NCBI RefSeq assembly: GCF_002285795.1
Contig: NZ_CP022961.1
Location: 744,001-808,000, forward strand
Direction of reading: 5' to 3'
DNA from: Plantactinospora sp. KBS50
GTDB lineage: Bacteria; Actinomycetota; Actinomycetes; Mycobacteriales; Micromonosporaceae
Length of the DNA: 64,000 nt
Of the stretch, positions 41,770 to 49,991 are shown piece after piece. The translations under genes and the position numbers were made by a program. Under the pieces are notes generated by a model. The model ran no database searches. It was not told the DNA's origin and saw only the letters and a program-made list of their open reading frames with translations. The number at the start of each line of letters is the position of its first letter. The first letter of the stretch is position 1.

Positions 41770-42384
41770 GTGTTCCGGCCGAGCTACCCGATCCGCACGG
41801 CCCGGCTCGCGTTGCGTCCGATCACCATCGACGACGTTGATGACGTGCACGCGTACCAGCGCCGGCCCGAGGTGTGCCGGTGGATGCTCGGCGCCGAACC
41901 CCGCACCATCGCGCAGTCGCACGTGTCGGTCGCGACGATGGCCCGGCAGAACGCGTTGCGCGCCGAGGGCGACGTACTGACCCTGGCCGCCGAGGTCGAC
42001 CCGTCCGCGGCCGGCGCGAACGGTCCCGGCACCGGCCGGGTGGCCGGCACCGCCCAACTGGTCTGGCACAGCGCGGCCGACCACACCGCCGAGATCGGCT
42101 ACGTCTTCAACCCCGAGTTCCACGGCCGCGGGCTGGCCACCGAGGCCGTCGTCGGGCTGCTCGGCTGGGGCTTCGACGAGTTCGGGCTGCACCGCGTCTA
42201 CGGCCGGTGCCACGCCGACAACGAGGCGTCCGCGCGATTGATGAGCCGGATCGGGATGCGGCTGGAGGCCCGGCATGTGCAGAGCTACCGGTTCCGGGGT
42301 GGCTGGGCCGATCAACTGGTCTTCGCGATGCTCGCCCGCGAATGGCGATCCCGGTCCCGGACGGGTCCAGGAGGAATTCCATGA
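41770..42384 (+). CDS. GNAT N-acetyltransferase (RimJ/RimL type)
   Basis: 204 residues, GTG at 41770. IRTARLALRPITIDDVDDVH opens the domain. EIGYVFNPEFHGRGLATEAV holds the acetyl-CoA binding loop, and LHRVYGRCHADNEASARLMS with RIGMRLEAR is the classical RimJ/RimL ending. Such enzymes acetylate protein N-termini, small amines or antibiotics; the substrate is not shown. The stop overlaps the ATG of the next gene (ATGA), so the two are coupled. Translation is probably from a leaderless message. Confidence 0.88.
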   Translation: MFRPSYPIRTARLALRPITIDDVDDVHAYQRRPEVCRWMLGAEPRTIAQSHVSVATMARQNALRAEGDVLTLAAEVDPSAAGANGPGTGRVAGTAQLVWHSAADHTAEIGYVFNPEFHGRGLATEAVVGLLGWGFDEFGLHRVYGRCHADNEASARLMSRIGMRLEARHVQSYRFRGGWADQLVFAMLAREWRSRSRTGPGGIP

Positions 42385-42956
42385 TGGAGCGCAACGCGGT
42401 GGTTCTGCCGGGCGGCCGGTACGGGCCGTACGCGCCGCTGTTGATGTTTTCCGCCGCCGCGGCGCAGGCCCGGTCGGCGCGGATCCATCCGCTCAGTTGG
42501 GGTGGCGGATGGGATCCGAACGGCCCTCCGCCGGGCACCCCGCACGTGCCACTGGCCGACCGGATCCCGTGGGTGCGGGACCACGCGACGCCCGTACTGG
42601 ACGGGCTGCCGGACGACCCTCGGCCGCTGCTGATCGGCAAGTCCCTCGGTACGCTCGCCGCGCCGCTGGCCGCCGACCGCGACCTGCCGGCGGTGTGGCT
42701 GACCCCGCTGCTGCACGTCGAGCCGGTCGTGGCGGCGCTGCGCCGCGGCGCCGCGCCGGTGTTGCTGGTCGGCGGTACGGCCGATCTTCAGCACTGGGAC
42801 GGCGCGCTGGCCCGGACGCTGTCGCCGTACGTGCTGGAGATCCCCGAGGCCGATCATGGGATGCACGTTCCCGGCCCGCTGGCCCGCTCCGCCGAGGTGC
42901 TGGGCCGGGTCGCCACCGCCGTCGAGGAGTTCCTGGACACCGCGGTCTGGCCCTGA
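42381..42956 (+). CDS. Small alpha/beta-hydrolase-fold protein
   Basis: 191 residues, ATG at 42381 with CAGGAGGAATTCC upstream and a four-base overlap with the acetyltransferase stop. VVLPGGRYGPYAP begins the fold. LLIGKSLGTLAAPLA holds the nucleophile elbow (GKSLG), LLVGGTADLQHWD the acidic position and EADHGMHVPG the histidine. The full Ser-Asp-His set is thus visible. The short length and lack of a lid match small esterase-like proteins. The function beyond hydrolase is unknown. Confidence 0.8.
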   Translation: MMERNAVVLPGGRYGPYAPLLMFSAAAAQARSARIHPLSWGGGWDPNGPPPGTPHVPLADRIPWVRDHATPVLDGLPDDPRPLLIGKSLGTLAAPLAADRDLPAVWLTPLLHVEPVVAALRRGAAPVLLVGGTADLQHWDGALARTLSPYVLEIPEADHGMHVPGPLARSAEVLGRVATAVEEFLDTAVWP

Positions 42957-43089
42957 CCAGCGCTCGGCCGGCCCCGAACCGGCCCCGGCCCGGTCGTTAG
43001 GTTGGTGGCCGGCCGGGGTAGATCCGGCCGCGATGGCGACCGGCCGGCGGCCGGTGCGCAACCCGGGACGGCGAGCGGCGGGAGGCGGC

Positions 43090-44214
43090 ATGGTGGGGAT
43101 GGGGTGGTTCCGTCTCGCCGCCGGCCGGCTGCGCCAGGGCTGGGTGCCGATCGCCGAGGCGACGCTCGCGGCCACCCTCGCCTGGATCGTGGACACCCGG
43201 TTGATCGGGCATCCGCAGCCGTTCTTCGCCCCGGCGGCCGCGCTGATCGTGCTGGGCCAGACCCGGGGCCAGCGGATCCGCCGGGCGGTGGAGGTGGTGC
43301 TGGGGGTGGCCGCCGGGGTGCTGGTGGCCGACCTGGTGATCCAGGCCCTCGGCCCGCGCGGCACCTGGACGATCTTTACGGTGATCCTTCTCACGTTGGG
43401 CCTCGCCGTTGCGGTGGGCGCCAGCACGGTGACCGTGGTGCAGGCGGCGGTCTCGGCGCTCTACCTGGTGGTGGTGACGCCCACCACGACCAGCCTGATC
43501 CCGTTCCGGTTCGTCGACGCGCTGATCGGCGGTGGCGTCGCGGTGCTGGTCAGCCAGCTCATTACCGCGCGCAATCCGCTGGCCCCGCTGGTGGCGCAGG
43601 CCCGCGAGGTCTTCGGCCGGTTGGCCGAGCTGGTGGAGGAGATCACCGAGGCGCTGGAGCGGCACAGCGAGCCCGCCGCGCGGGCCGCACTCGCCCGGGC
43701 CAGGACGATGGACGCGACGGTCGACCTGTTGCAGGCGGAGGTCACGGCCGCGGGGGAGGCGCTGCGTCTGCCCGTACGCCGCCGGCGGCGCCTGCACCGG
43801 GTGCACGCGGTGGACGCCTCGATCCGGCAGGTCGACTATGCCGTACGGAACGTCCGGGTGCTCGCCCGGGCGGCCGTGACGCTCACCCGGTCGCCGGCCG
43901 GGGTACCGGCCGAATTGTTCGCGGCGCTGCGCTCGCTGGCCGCCGCCATCCGGGCGGCCGGCGAGGCGCTGGTCGCCGACCTGCACCTGGACGATGCCCG
44001 TGCGGACCGCTGCGCGCAGGAGGCGGAGGAGGCCGCGCTCACGGCCGTACGGGTGGCCGGCGGCCTGTTCGCGCAGGGGCCGCCGCTGCCGCTCATCATG
44101 ATCATCGGCCAGGTCCGGGCCACCGCCATCGACCTGCTGCGCGGGGTGGGCAATGGCGACGACGCCGAGCTGCTGGGGAAGGTGGACGAGGCGTTCGGGC
44201 TGCCCCCGGTCTAG
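43090..44214 (+). CDS. FUSC/aromatic acid exporter-type membrane protein
   Basis: 374 residues from the ATG at 43090 (GGGAGGCGGC upstream; an in-frame ATG at 43033 is possible). Six membrane helices crowd the first 170 residues (ATLAATLAWIVDTR, FFAPAAALIVLGQ, VVLGVAAGVLVADLVI, WTIFTVILLTLGLAVAVG and so on). A long helical cytoplasmic part follows, as in FUSC and ArAE proteins that export aromatic acids or related compounds. The motif QPFFAPAAALIVLGQTRGQR is the conserved entry helix. A TAGGTT box at 42998-43003 may be its promoter. Confidence 0.82.
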   Translation: MVGMGWFRLAAGRLRQGWVPIAEATLAATLAWIVDTRLIGHPQPFFAPAAALIVLGQTRGQRIRRAVEVVLGVAAGVLVADLVIQALGPRGTWTIFTVILLTLGLAVAVGASTVTVVQAAVSALYLVVVTPTTTSLIPFRFVDALIGGGVAVLVSQLITARNPLAPLVAQAREVFGRLAELVEEITEALERHSEPAARAALARARTMDATVDLLQAEVTAAGEALRLPVRRRRRLHRVHAVDASIRQVDYAVRNVRVLARAAVTLTRSPAGVPAELFAALRSLAAAIRAAGEALVADLHLDDARADRCAQEAEEAALTAVRVAGGLFAQGPPLPLIMIIGQVRATAIDLLRGVGNGDDAELLGKVDEAFGLPPV

Positions 44215-44264
44215 GCCCTGTCCGTGGCCCGCGCCGAGATGGGCCGCCGCCATCCCAGACATGA

Positions 44265-44335
44265 TCAACTCGTCTTCGCCGAACTTGGGGGGTTCAGGGC
44301 GCCCGGACACCCCAACTTCGCCGAAGACGAGTTGA
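44265..44335. terminator. Long inverted repeat between FUSC and HNH genes
   Basis: Arms of 26 bases at 44265-44290 and 44310-44335 pair with two mismatches around a 19-base loop; each arm contains CTCGTCTTCG or its complement. It lies between convergent genes and is the likely bidirectional transcription end. Confidence 0.75.
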
Positions 44336-44392
44336 CCTTGGCCCGAGCTGACCTTGACCCGAGCTGACCTTGACCCGAGCTGACCTTGGCGG
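44329..44392 (+). repeat. Four tandem 16-bp repeats
   Basis: Units at 44329, 44345, 44361 and 44377. The middle two are GAGCTGACCTTGACCC exactly; the first and last differ at one to three bases. The first unit overlaps the end of the terminator stem. Role unknown. Confidence 0.85.
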
Positions 44393-44480
44393 GGTGGGCC
44401 GAGGTGGGAGCGGGTCGGGGTGGGGGCGGCGCGGCGCGACCACGCCGGTCTGGCGGGTCCGGCCGCGCCGCCCCGATCGG

Positions 44481-45134
44481 TCAGAACGCGTAGGTCACCG
44501 AGATGGTGACGTTCGAGCAGGAGCTGGCGTAGCTGGTCAGCGCGCTCTTCTCGGCGCTGTCGGCGGTCAGCCGCCAGCGCGTCTTGACCGCCGCCCATTC
44601 GCCGATGTAGCGGCACCGGTCGTAGGTGGGCATCCACTCGGCCGGGTCCCGGTCGCCCTTGGACTGGTTCACGTTGTCGGTGACTGCGACCAGGGTGCGC
44701 GAGTCGGCCAGGTCGTTCGCGTACGACTGGCGCCGGCTGGTGGTCCAGTCGCGGGCGCCGGAGTCCCACGCCTCGGCGAGCGGTACGACGTGGTCGATGT
44801 CCAGATCGGACGGATCGGTCCAGTAGGCGGCGTCGTAGTAGGAGTACCAGCGTCCGCCCGTGAGCTTGCAGCCGGACCCGATGCTCGGCGCCGTCACCGC
44901 CTCGGCGATCAGCACCTCGTACCGGGTGTTGCAGCCGTTGCCGTCGGCGTCGATCCACAGCGGGAAGAGGCTGCGGTTGTAGCCCGTGCGCACCTCGGCG
45001 GCCACCGGAAGGTTGGCGATCATCGTGCGCAGTGGTTGCGAGGTGCTGGCGGCGACCGCGGGGCTGACCAGGCCGAGGGTGGCGGCCACGGTGCTGGCCA
45101 GCAGGGTGGCGGCCCAGCGAAGAGTTCGGCTCAT
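44481..45134 (-). CDS. Secreted HNH endonuclease family protein
   Basis: 217 residues, ATG at 45134. A clean signal peptide (to about A28, VSPAVAAS) shows export. The nuclease core is SDLDIDHVVPLAEAWDSG (H115) with NVNQSKGDRDPAEWMP downstream, the pattern of the actinobacterial secreted HNH nuclease family. Cysteines at 68, 89, 174 and 205 could form disulfides outside the cell. Promoter-like TTGCCA and TAACTAT elements lie 40-60 bases upstream on the minus strand. It probably degrades extracellular DNA for nutrition or competition. Nothing in the sequence points to an immunity partner. Confidence 0.88.
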   Translation of the reverse strand: MSRTLRWAATLLASTVAATLGLVSPAVAASTSQPLRTMIANLPVAAEVRTGYNRSLFPLWIDADGNGCNTRYEVLIAEAVTAPSIGSGCKLTGGRWYSYYDAAYWTDPSDLDIDHVVPLAEAWDSGARDWTTSRRQSYANDLADSRTLVAVTDNVNQSKGDRDPAEWMPTYDRCRYIGEWAAVKTRWRLTADSAEKSALTSYASSCSNVTISVTYAF

Positions 45135-45429
45135 CGGTACTCCATCCGATCAAGGGGTTCGGTGGAGATAGTTAGCCTCATGAATGTGTCGGTTGGCAAT
45201 CGCCAGCGATGAACGATTGTCGAACGTTGCACCCGACCGCCCGCTCCGCCCGGCCGAGCTGTTTCCGGTCGGGCCTGGTCAGCCCGGTCGGGTAGGGCTG
45301 GAGTCACGGTCGGGGCCGCGGTTGGAGCCGGAGTCCGGCCGGGCCGGACCGGCGTCGGGCCGCGGCGGGTCAGGTCGGGATCGGGCCGGGTCGCCGGTCG
45401 GGCCGGAGCGACTGCATACCGTGCGAATC

Positions 45430-45574
45430 TGTTCACGAATCGTTTGTTCCGCCAGCGTCGGAAATCTGACCGCGTCCGCCCCGTTGTGCCAGGCAACCAC
45501 GGTGGTTAAGCTTGGTTTGCGCGCCCCAATCGCCCGCTTCCCCCGTGGCAGGCGATCGGGGCGCGCACCTTTTT
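45430..45574 (+). ncRNA. Candidate small RNA ending in an intrinsic terminator
   Basis: A less GC-rich segment (45430-45515) in which GGTTAAGCTTGG follows the short palindrome AACCACGGTGGTT (45495-45507). It runs directly into the strong hairpin and T run at 45519-45574 on the plus strand. No plus-strand gene ends here, so the terminator needs another transcript. The 5' end is a guess. Confidence 0.3.
45519..45574 (+). terminator. Intrinsic terminator-like hairpin with T run
   Basis: GCGCGCCCCAATCGCC (45519-45534) pairs with GGCGATCGGGGCGCGC (45551-45566) with one mismatch around a 16-base loop containing five Cs. TTTTT follows at 45570-45574. This is a canonical plus-strand terminator, rare in such GC-rich DNA. 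Confidence 0.7.
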
Positions 45575-45713
45575 GCGGATGACCCGTAACTCCGCCCGGC
45601 GACCTGCGCCTTTGCCACGTCGCCGCCCCGGTCCGCCTGATCCCGACGGGGCCGCCGTACGCGCCCCGCCGAGCGGGGTCCGCCCCGTCCGTGGGCCCCC
45701 CGGCGCGCAACCC

Positions 45714-45789
45714 ACCGCCCGGCACGCCGAGCACCGCCCGGCACGCCGAGCACCGCCCGGCACGCCAAGCGCCGCCCGGCACGGTGCGC
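45714..45789 (+). repeat. 19-bp tandem repeat, about 3.5 copies
   Basis: ACCGCCCGGCACGCCGAGC at 45714-45732 and 45733-45751, one change in the third unit (45752-45770), and a degenerate fourth unit to 45789. Noncoding. Confidence 0.85.
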
Positions 45790-45844
45790 GCACCGGCCGG
45801 ACGGTCCGAACACGCCTCAGACAGGGCCGGACACGGCCGGACAC

Positions 45845-45882
45845 GTGTTTCCGGCCGGAACCGCCGTCCCGGCCGGAAACAC
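45845..45882. terminator. Hairpin downstream of the mannosyltransferase gene
   Basis: GTGTTTCCGGCCGG (45845-45858) and CCGGCCGGAAACAC (45869-45882) are perfect complements with a 10-base loop, starting nine bases after the stop of the minus-strand gene at 45891. Confidence 0.75.
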
Positions 45883-45890
45883 CGCCCAAC

Positions 45891-47585
45891 TCAGATCCAG
45901 CGACCGCCCAACCACATCCGGGCCGACCAGTCGGCATAGCTGATCACCTTGCCGACGAAGACCGGATAGAAGTACGCGAAGCAGAGGGCGACCGCCAACA
46001 CGTACACGCCGGCCACCACGGCGCCCACCATCCGCCGGTCCGCGTCGTCGGACTGCTCCGCGGCGAGCGCCTCCGGTGGTCGGTCCGCCGCGGCCAGCGG
46101 TACCCGGGCCGGGCTCATGATGGCGCCCAGGACGTACACCACGGCCAGGACCAGGAACGGCTGTGCCGGAGCCGCGTAGAAGAAGAACATGGTCCGGCTG
46201 TCGAAGGCGTACCAGAACCAGGGCAGGATGCCGGCCGCGACGCAGACCAGCAGCGCGCCGGCCCGCCAGTCCCGGCGCGCGATGCCCAACCAGAGGGTGC
46301 CGGCCAGGGCGGGCAGGAACGACCACCACAGCAGCGGCGTACCCAGCAGCAGCACCTCGGCCGCGCAACTCGGCGCGCCGCACGGGCCGTTGCTGGACCA
46401 GTAGAAGGCGACCGGCCGGCCCAGCAGCAGCCACTGCCACGGCCAGGACTGGTACTTGTGCGGCTTCTCCAGTGTGGTGTGGAACTTGTACGCCTCGACG
46501 TGGTAGTGCCAGAGGTCGCGCAGCGCCCCGATCACCGGCGGCTCGGGTCGCCCGTTGTCGGCCAGGTAGTGCCGGAAATAGCCGCCGTCGGTGAGGAACC
46601 ATCCCGACCACGAGGCGAGGTAGGCGGCCACCACCAGCACGCCGCAGAGCAGCAGCCAGCCCGATTCACCGGCCAGCGTGCTCAGCCACGGCCGGCGCAC
46701 CCCGGCGGACCGGCGCGCCCCGACGTCCCAGAGCACGGCCAGGATCGCGAAGGCCACCACGAAGTAGATGCCGCTCCACTTCACCGCGAGGGCGCAGCCG
46801 AGCAGCACCGCCGAGGCGAGCCGCCACCACGGGACGCCGTGCGGCAGGCGTGCCGGCGACACCCCGGCCTCCAGCGCCCGCAGCCACCGCTCCCGCCGGG
46901 CGTCCCGATCCAGCACCAGGGCTCCGAACGCGGCGAACACGAAGAACAGCAGGAAGATGTCCAGCAGGGCGGTCCGGGACAGCACCAGGTGGAAGCCGTC
47001 CAACGCCATCAGCAGCCCCGCGGCGCAGCCGAGCGCGGTCGAGTGGAACAACCGGCGGCCGATCCGGACGGCCAGCAGCACCGACAGGGTGCCGATGAGC
47101 GCGGCGGAGATCCGCCAGCCGAACTCGGGCGCCGTGGTGGTCAGGTGCCCGGCCACCGAGATGTGTTGGTCGGGGTCGGCGTACCCGAACGCCCACTCGC
47201 CGAGCGCGATGAGCCATTTGCCCAACGGCGGATGGACCACGTACGACGGGGTGTTCGTCTCGTAGTTCCACTCGGCGCCGTGGTTGAGCAGACCCCACGA
47301 GTCCCGGGCGTAGTAGATCTCGTCGAACACCTTGCCCGGCGGGTGACTCAACCCCACCAGCCGCAGGATGCCGGCGATCACCACCACGACACCGGTGGCC
47401 AGCCACGACCACGGGTCGAGCCGTCGGTCGAGGGGTGCCAACCGGCGCCGGGCGGCGCCCAGCACCCCGCCCGAGGATTGACCGGCGCCGCTGTCTGCCG
47501 GTGTATCCGCGGCCGGAGTGCCGGCGTTTTCGCCGGTCCGGGTGTTGTCCGGGTCTGTGGTCTGCGCTGTCGACGCCGAGGTCAC
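45891..47585 (-). CDS. Dolichyl-phosphate-mannose-type protein O-mannosyltransferase (GT39)
   Basis: 564 residues from the GTG at 47585, preceded six bases upstream by TACGAT and no ribosome site, so probably leaderless. After a polar N-terminus of about 60 residues the protein has some ten membrane helices. The first external loop contains the catalytic FDEIYYARDSW (Asp-Glu pair) and HPPLGKWLIALGEW, both hallmarks of PMT enzymes. The C-terminal part holds WPWQWLLLGRPVAFYW and FFFYAAPAQPFLVLAVVYVL. It adds mannose from polyprenyl-phosphate mannose to exported proteins, as in mycobacteria and streptomycetes. It is divergent from rsmI and shares its promoter region. Confidence 0.92.
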   Translation of the reverse strand: MTSASTAQTTDPDNTRTGENAGTPAADTPADSGAGQSSGGVLGAARRRLAPLDRRLDPWSWLATGVVVVIAGILRLVGLSHPPGKVFDEIYYARDSWGLLNHGAEWNYETNTPSYVVHPPLGKWLIALGEWAFGYADPDQHISVAGHLTTTAPEFGWRISAALIGTLSVLLAVRIGRRLFHSTALGCAAGLLMALDGFHLVLSRTALLDIFLLFFVFAAFGALVLDRDARRERWLRALEAGVSPARLPHGVPWWRLASAVLLGCALAVKWSGIYFVVAFAILAVLWDVGARRSAGVRRPWLSTLAGESGWLLLCGVLVVAAYLASWSGWFLTDGGYFRHYLADNGRPEPPVIGALRDLWHYHVEAYKFHTTLEKPHKYQSWPWQWLLLGRPVAFYWSSNGPCGAPSCAAEVLLLGTPLLWWSFLPALAGTLWLGIARRDWRAGALLVCVAAGILPWFWYAFDSRTMFFFYAAPAQPFLVLAVVYVLGAIMSPARVPLAAADRPPEALAAEQSDDADRRMVGAVVAGVYVLAVALCFAYFYPVFVGKVISYADWSARMWLGGRWI

Positions 47586-47591
47586 CCAGTG

Positions 47592-47601
47592 ATCGTAGGC
47601 T
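47592..47601. promoter_or_regulatory. Overlapping divergent -10 boxes between the mannosyltransferase gene and rsmI
   Basis: TACGAT on the minus strand (47592-47597) lies six bases from the mannosyltransferase GTG. TAGGCT on the plus strand (47596-47601) would serve rsmI. The two boxes share two bases, so the promoters should compete. Confidence 0.45.
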
Positions 47602-47672
47602 GCCGGGGTGGGAAACGGTGACTCACACCACCGTCCGCCCGCGATGCGGAACGAGGAAAGAGGAGTGGCCGC

Positions 47673-48524
47673 GTGCCGGAAAATCCCGAAGGTGGCCGCC
47701 TGGTGCTGGTCGGCGCGCCGCTCGGCAACCCCGCCGATGCCTCCGCCCGGCTGGGTGAGGTGTTGGCCGGCGCCGACATCGTGGCCGCGGAGGACACCAG
47801 GCGGCTGAGCCGGCTGACCCGGGACCTGTCGGTCACGGTCGCCGGGCGGGTCGTCTCGTACTTCGAGGGCAACGAGGAACGTCGTACCCCCGAACTGGTC
47901 CAGGCCCTGCTCGACGGCGCGACCGTGGCGGTGGTCACCGACGGCGGCATGCCCAGCGTCTCCGACCCGGGGTACCGGCTGGTGCGCGGGGCGCTCGCGG
48001 CCGGCGTGCCGGTCACCGCGGCGCCGGGTCCGAGCGCGGTGACCACCGCGCTGGCGGTGTCCGGACTGCCCTGCGACCGGTTCTGCTTCGAGGGGTTCCT
48101 GCCCCGCTCCGGCGGCGCCCGCCGCAGCCGGCTGCGCGGCCTGGCCGCCGAGGAGCGGACGTTGGTGTTCTTCGAGGCGCCGCACCGGATCGCCGGTGCG
48201 CTGGCCGACCTTGCCGAGGCGTTCGGCCCGGACCGCCCGGCCGCGCTCTGCCGGGAGCTGACCAAGACGTACGAGGAGGTGCTGCGCCGCCCGCTGGGGG
48301 AGTTGGCCGAGTGGGCCGCGTCGGGCACCGCCCGCGGCGAGATCACCCTGGTGGTGGCCGGCGCGTCGGCCGTGCCGGCGAGCCGTCCCGACGACGACGC
48401 GCTGCGGGCGGCGGTGGCCGCGCTGGAAACCGCCGGCTCCTCCCGGCGCGACGCCATCGCGGCCGTGGCCACCGAGTACGGCCTGCGTCGGCGCGAGGTG
48501 TACGGCATCGTGCACGCCGACTGA
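47673..48524 (+). CDS. rsmI: 16S rRNA (cytidine-1402 2'-O) methyltransferase
   Basis: 283 residues, GTG at 47673 with AGAGGAG upstream. LVLVGAPLGNPADASARLGE and AAEDTRRLSRL begin the tetrapyrrole-methylase-like fold. VAVVTDGGMPSVSDPGYRLV and TAAPGPSAVTTALAVSGLPC are the SAM-binding signatures of RsmI, with FEGFLPR and FFEAPHRI following. It methylates C1402 of 16S rRNA in the ribosomal P site. It is divergent from the mannosyltransferase gene and convergent with the next membrane protein gene. Confidence 0.95.
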   Translation: MPENPEGGRLVLVGAPLGNPADASARLGEVLAGADIVAAEDTRRLSRLTRDLSVTVAGRVVSYFEGNEERRTPELVQALLDGATVAVVTDGGMPSVSDPGYRLVRGALAAGVPVTAAPGPSAVTTALAVSGLPCDRFCFEGFLPRSGGARRSRLRGLAAEERTLVFFEAPHRIAGALADLAEAFGPDRPAALCRELTKTYEEVLRRPLGELAEWAASGTARGEITLVVAGASAVPASRPDDDALRAAVAALETAGSSRRDAIAAVATEYGLRRREVYGIVHAD

Positions 48525-48548
48525 CCGGCCCGGCGGTGGCCGGCCGGC

Positions 48549-49841
48549 TCAGAACGCATACACCAGGAAGCCGGTGAGCAGCAGGACCGGCACGGCCAGC
48601 GCGGCGAGCGTGGCGGCGCGCCGGCCGCGGGGTTCCGGCAGTCGACGCGCGCCGGTCGCCCAGACGATGCCCGGACCGCAGCCCAGCGCCGCGGCCAGGC
48701 CGAGCAGCCAGCGCAGGTGCCGGTCGGCGACGCCGGCCTCGGCGTACGCCTTGCGGGCCTCGGCGTCGACCATCCGGGCCGCCACCTGGCTGCCGGGGGT
48801 CCGGGCGGCGGCGACCACCCCCACCACCGGTACGAGCGGGCTGGTCCAACCGGTACGGGCCGTGAACCTGCCCTGGCAGGCCAGCCCGACGCCGGAGCCG
48901 GAGCAGGAGGAGACGGTCGCCACGCCGCGTTCGCCGTGTCCGACCGCCAGCCAGAGCGGTTCGGCGCTGACCCAGCCGAAGAAGCCCGAGGTCAGGGCGA
49001 ACAGCACCAGCCCGGCCAGCCCGGCCACCGGGTTGCGGGGCGGTGGGGGCGGCCGGGAGGCGCGGTGCGCGGCGGCCCGCGCCGCGCGCCAGCGGCTCAG
49101 CCAGGTCTCCCGCTCGTCGCGGACGGGTCGCCCGTCCCAGTGCACCTCCTCGATGGGCAGCCAGAAGGCAGGCTCGTCCACGCCCTCGACCGGGGCGCCC
49201 GGTTCGGCCGGTTTCCAGCCCGTGCTCGTGGGGGCGGGCCAGCCGTCCCGGGGCTGCCGGACGGGTGCCCGGCGGGGCAGCGAGCCGATCGGGGCGCCCG
49301 TGGTGGCCTCGATCGGATCGCGGGTCTCGCCGGTCTCGGTGGCGTCGACGGCTTCGGCGTCGCCGGCCGGCGGTTCGGTGGCCGGCGGTTCGGTGGCCGG
49401 TGGCTCGGCGGGCGGTGGCTCGGTGGCCGGTGGCTCGGCTGGCGGGCTTGCCGGTTTGGCCCGTGCCCGCACCCGCCCGGTGGCCCGCGGCGTCGGGCTG
49501 GGCACCCTGGCCCGGGCGCGTACGGTCCCGGCGGGCTCGGCGGGCTCGGCGGTGCCGGCGGTGCCGGCGGGCTCGGCCGCCGGGTCCGGGGCGGGTGCGG
49601 CGGGTGGATCCTGGTCGCCGTCCGGGGCGGCCGCCTCGGCCCGGTCCGCCGCGGTCTCGTCGGGTTCAGCGGGCGACCCGGGACCGGCGGGCGACCCGGG
49701 ATCGGCGGTCGGCTCGGGGGCGGCGGGCGGCGATCCGGCGGGCACGGCCGCCCGGCCACGGGCCGCCGGGCGGCTCCGCGGCGGTACGACGCGGACCGTT
49801 CGCTTTTCGGCAGCTTGACCCGGTGCTGGGTCTCCAGTCAC
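48549..49841 (-). CDS. Uncharacterised membrane protein with long Pro/Ala-rich N-terminus
   Basis: 430 residues, GTG at 49841. The first half is low-complexity, with TEPPAEPPA-type repeats and many Arg/Ala, probably cytoplasmic. A conserved-looking block FWLPIEEVHWDGRPVRDERE leads to membrane helices at about 275-297 (AGLAGLVLFALTSGFFGWV), 335-350, 385-405 and 411-429. Cysteines in the loop after the first helix (SSCSGSGVGLACQG) could pair outside the cell. I do not recognise a family. It lies between rsmI and metG, which suggests a lineage-specific gene of Micromonosporaceae type. Confidence 0.6.
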   Translation of the reverse strand: MTGDPAPGQAAEKRTVRVVPPRSRPAARGRAAVPAGSPPAAPEPTADPGSPAGPGSPAEPDETAADRAEAAAPDGDQDPPAAPAPDPAAEPAGTAGTAEPAEPAGTVRARARVPSPTPRATGRVRARAKPASPPAEPPATEPPPAEPPATEPPATEPPAGDAEAVDATETGETRDPIEATTGAPIGSLPRRAPVRQPRDGWPAPTSTGWKPAEPGAPVEGVDEPAFWLPIEEVHWDGRPVRDERETWLSRWRAARAAAHRASRPPPPPRNPVAGLAGLVLFALTSGFFGWVSAEPLWLAVGHGERGVATVSSCSGSGVGLACQGRFTARTGWTSPLVPVVGVVAAARTPGSQVAARMVDAEARKAYAEAGVADRHLRWLLGLAAALGCGPGIVWATGARRLPEPRGRRAATLAALAVPVLLLTGFLVYAF

Positions 49842-49977
49842 GCGGTCATTGGACTACGTGTTACTGATCGAGACCAACAGGTGACTCGGCGTGTCGAAGG
49901 GTGAGAAGTTTCCGGCCACCGGCGTACGCGTACCCGCGCCGCGGGCTATTGGTTCGCGGGCGCCGCGGCCCGGTCAC

Positions 49978-49983
49978 TAGGCT
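49978..49983 (+). promoter_or_regulatory. -10-like box of a leaderless transcript (metG)
   Basis: TAGGCT ends eight bases before the ATG at 49992, with no ribosome site between. Confidence 0.5.
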
Positions 49984-49991
49984 TGGCGGTC

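Larger units (their letters stand above)
45135..45890. other. Long intergenic stretch with two hairpins and a tandem repeat
   Basis: About 755 bases between two minus-strand genes. The right half of the stretch holds a strong hairpin with T run (45519-45574), a 19-bp tandem repeat (45714-45789) and the terminator of the mannosyltransferase gene (45845-45882). The first 250 bases hold the HNH gene promoter. No protein gene with ribosome site and codon bias was found. Confidence 0.6.

Noticed and set aside
45519-45574. 6C RNA
   Set aside because: Only one hairpin with a run of five Cs is clear; the second C-loop hairpin of that RNA was not found.
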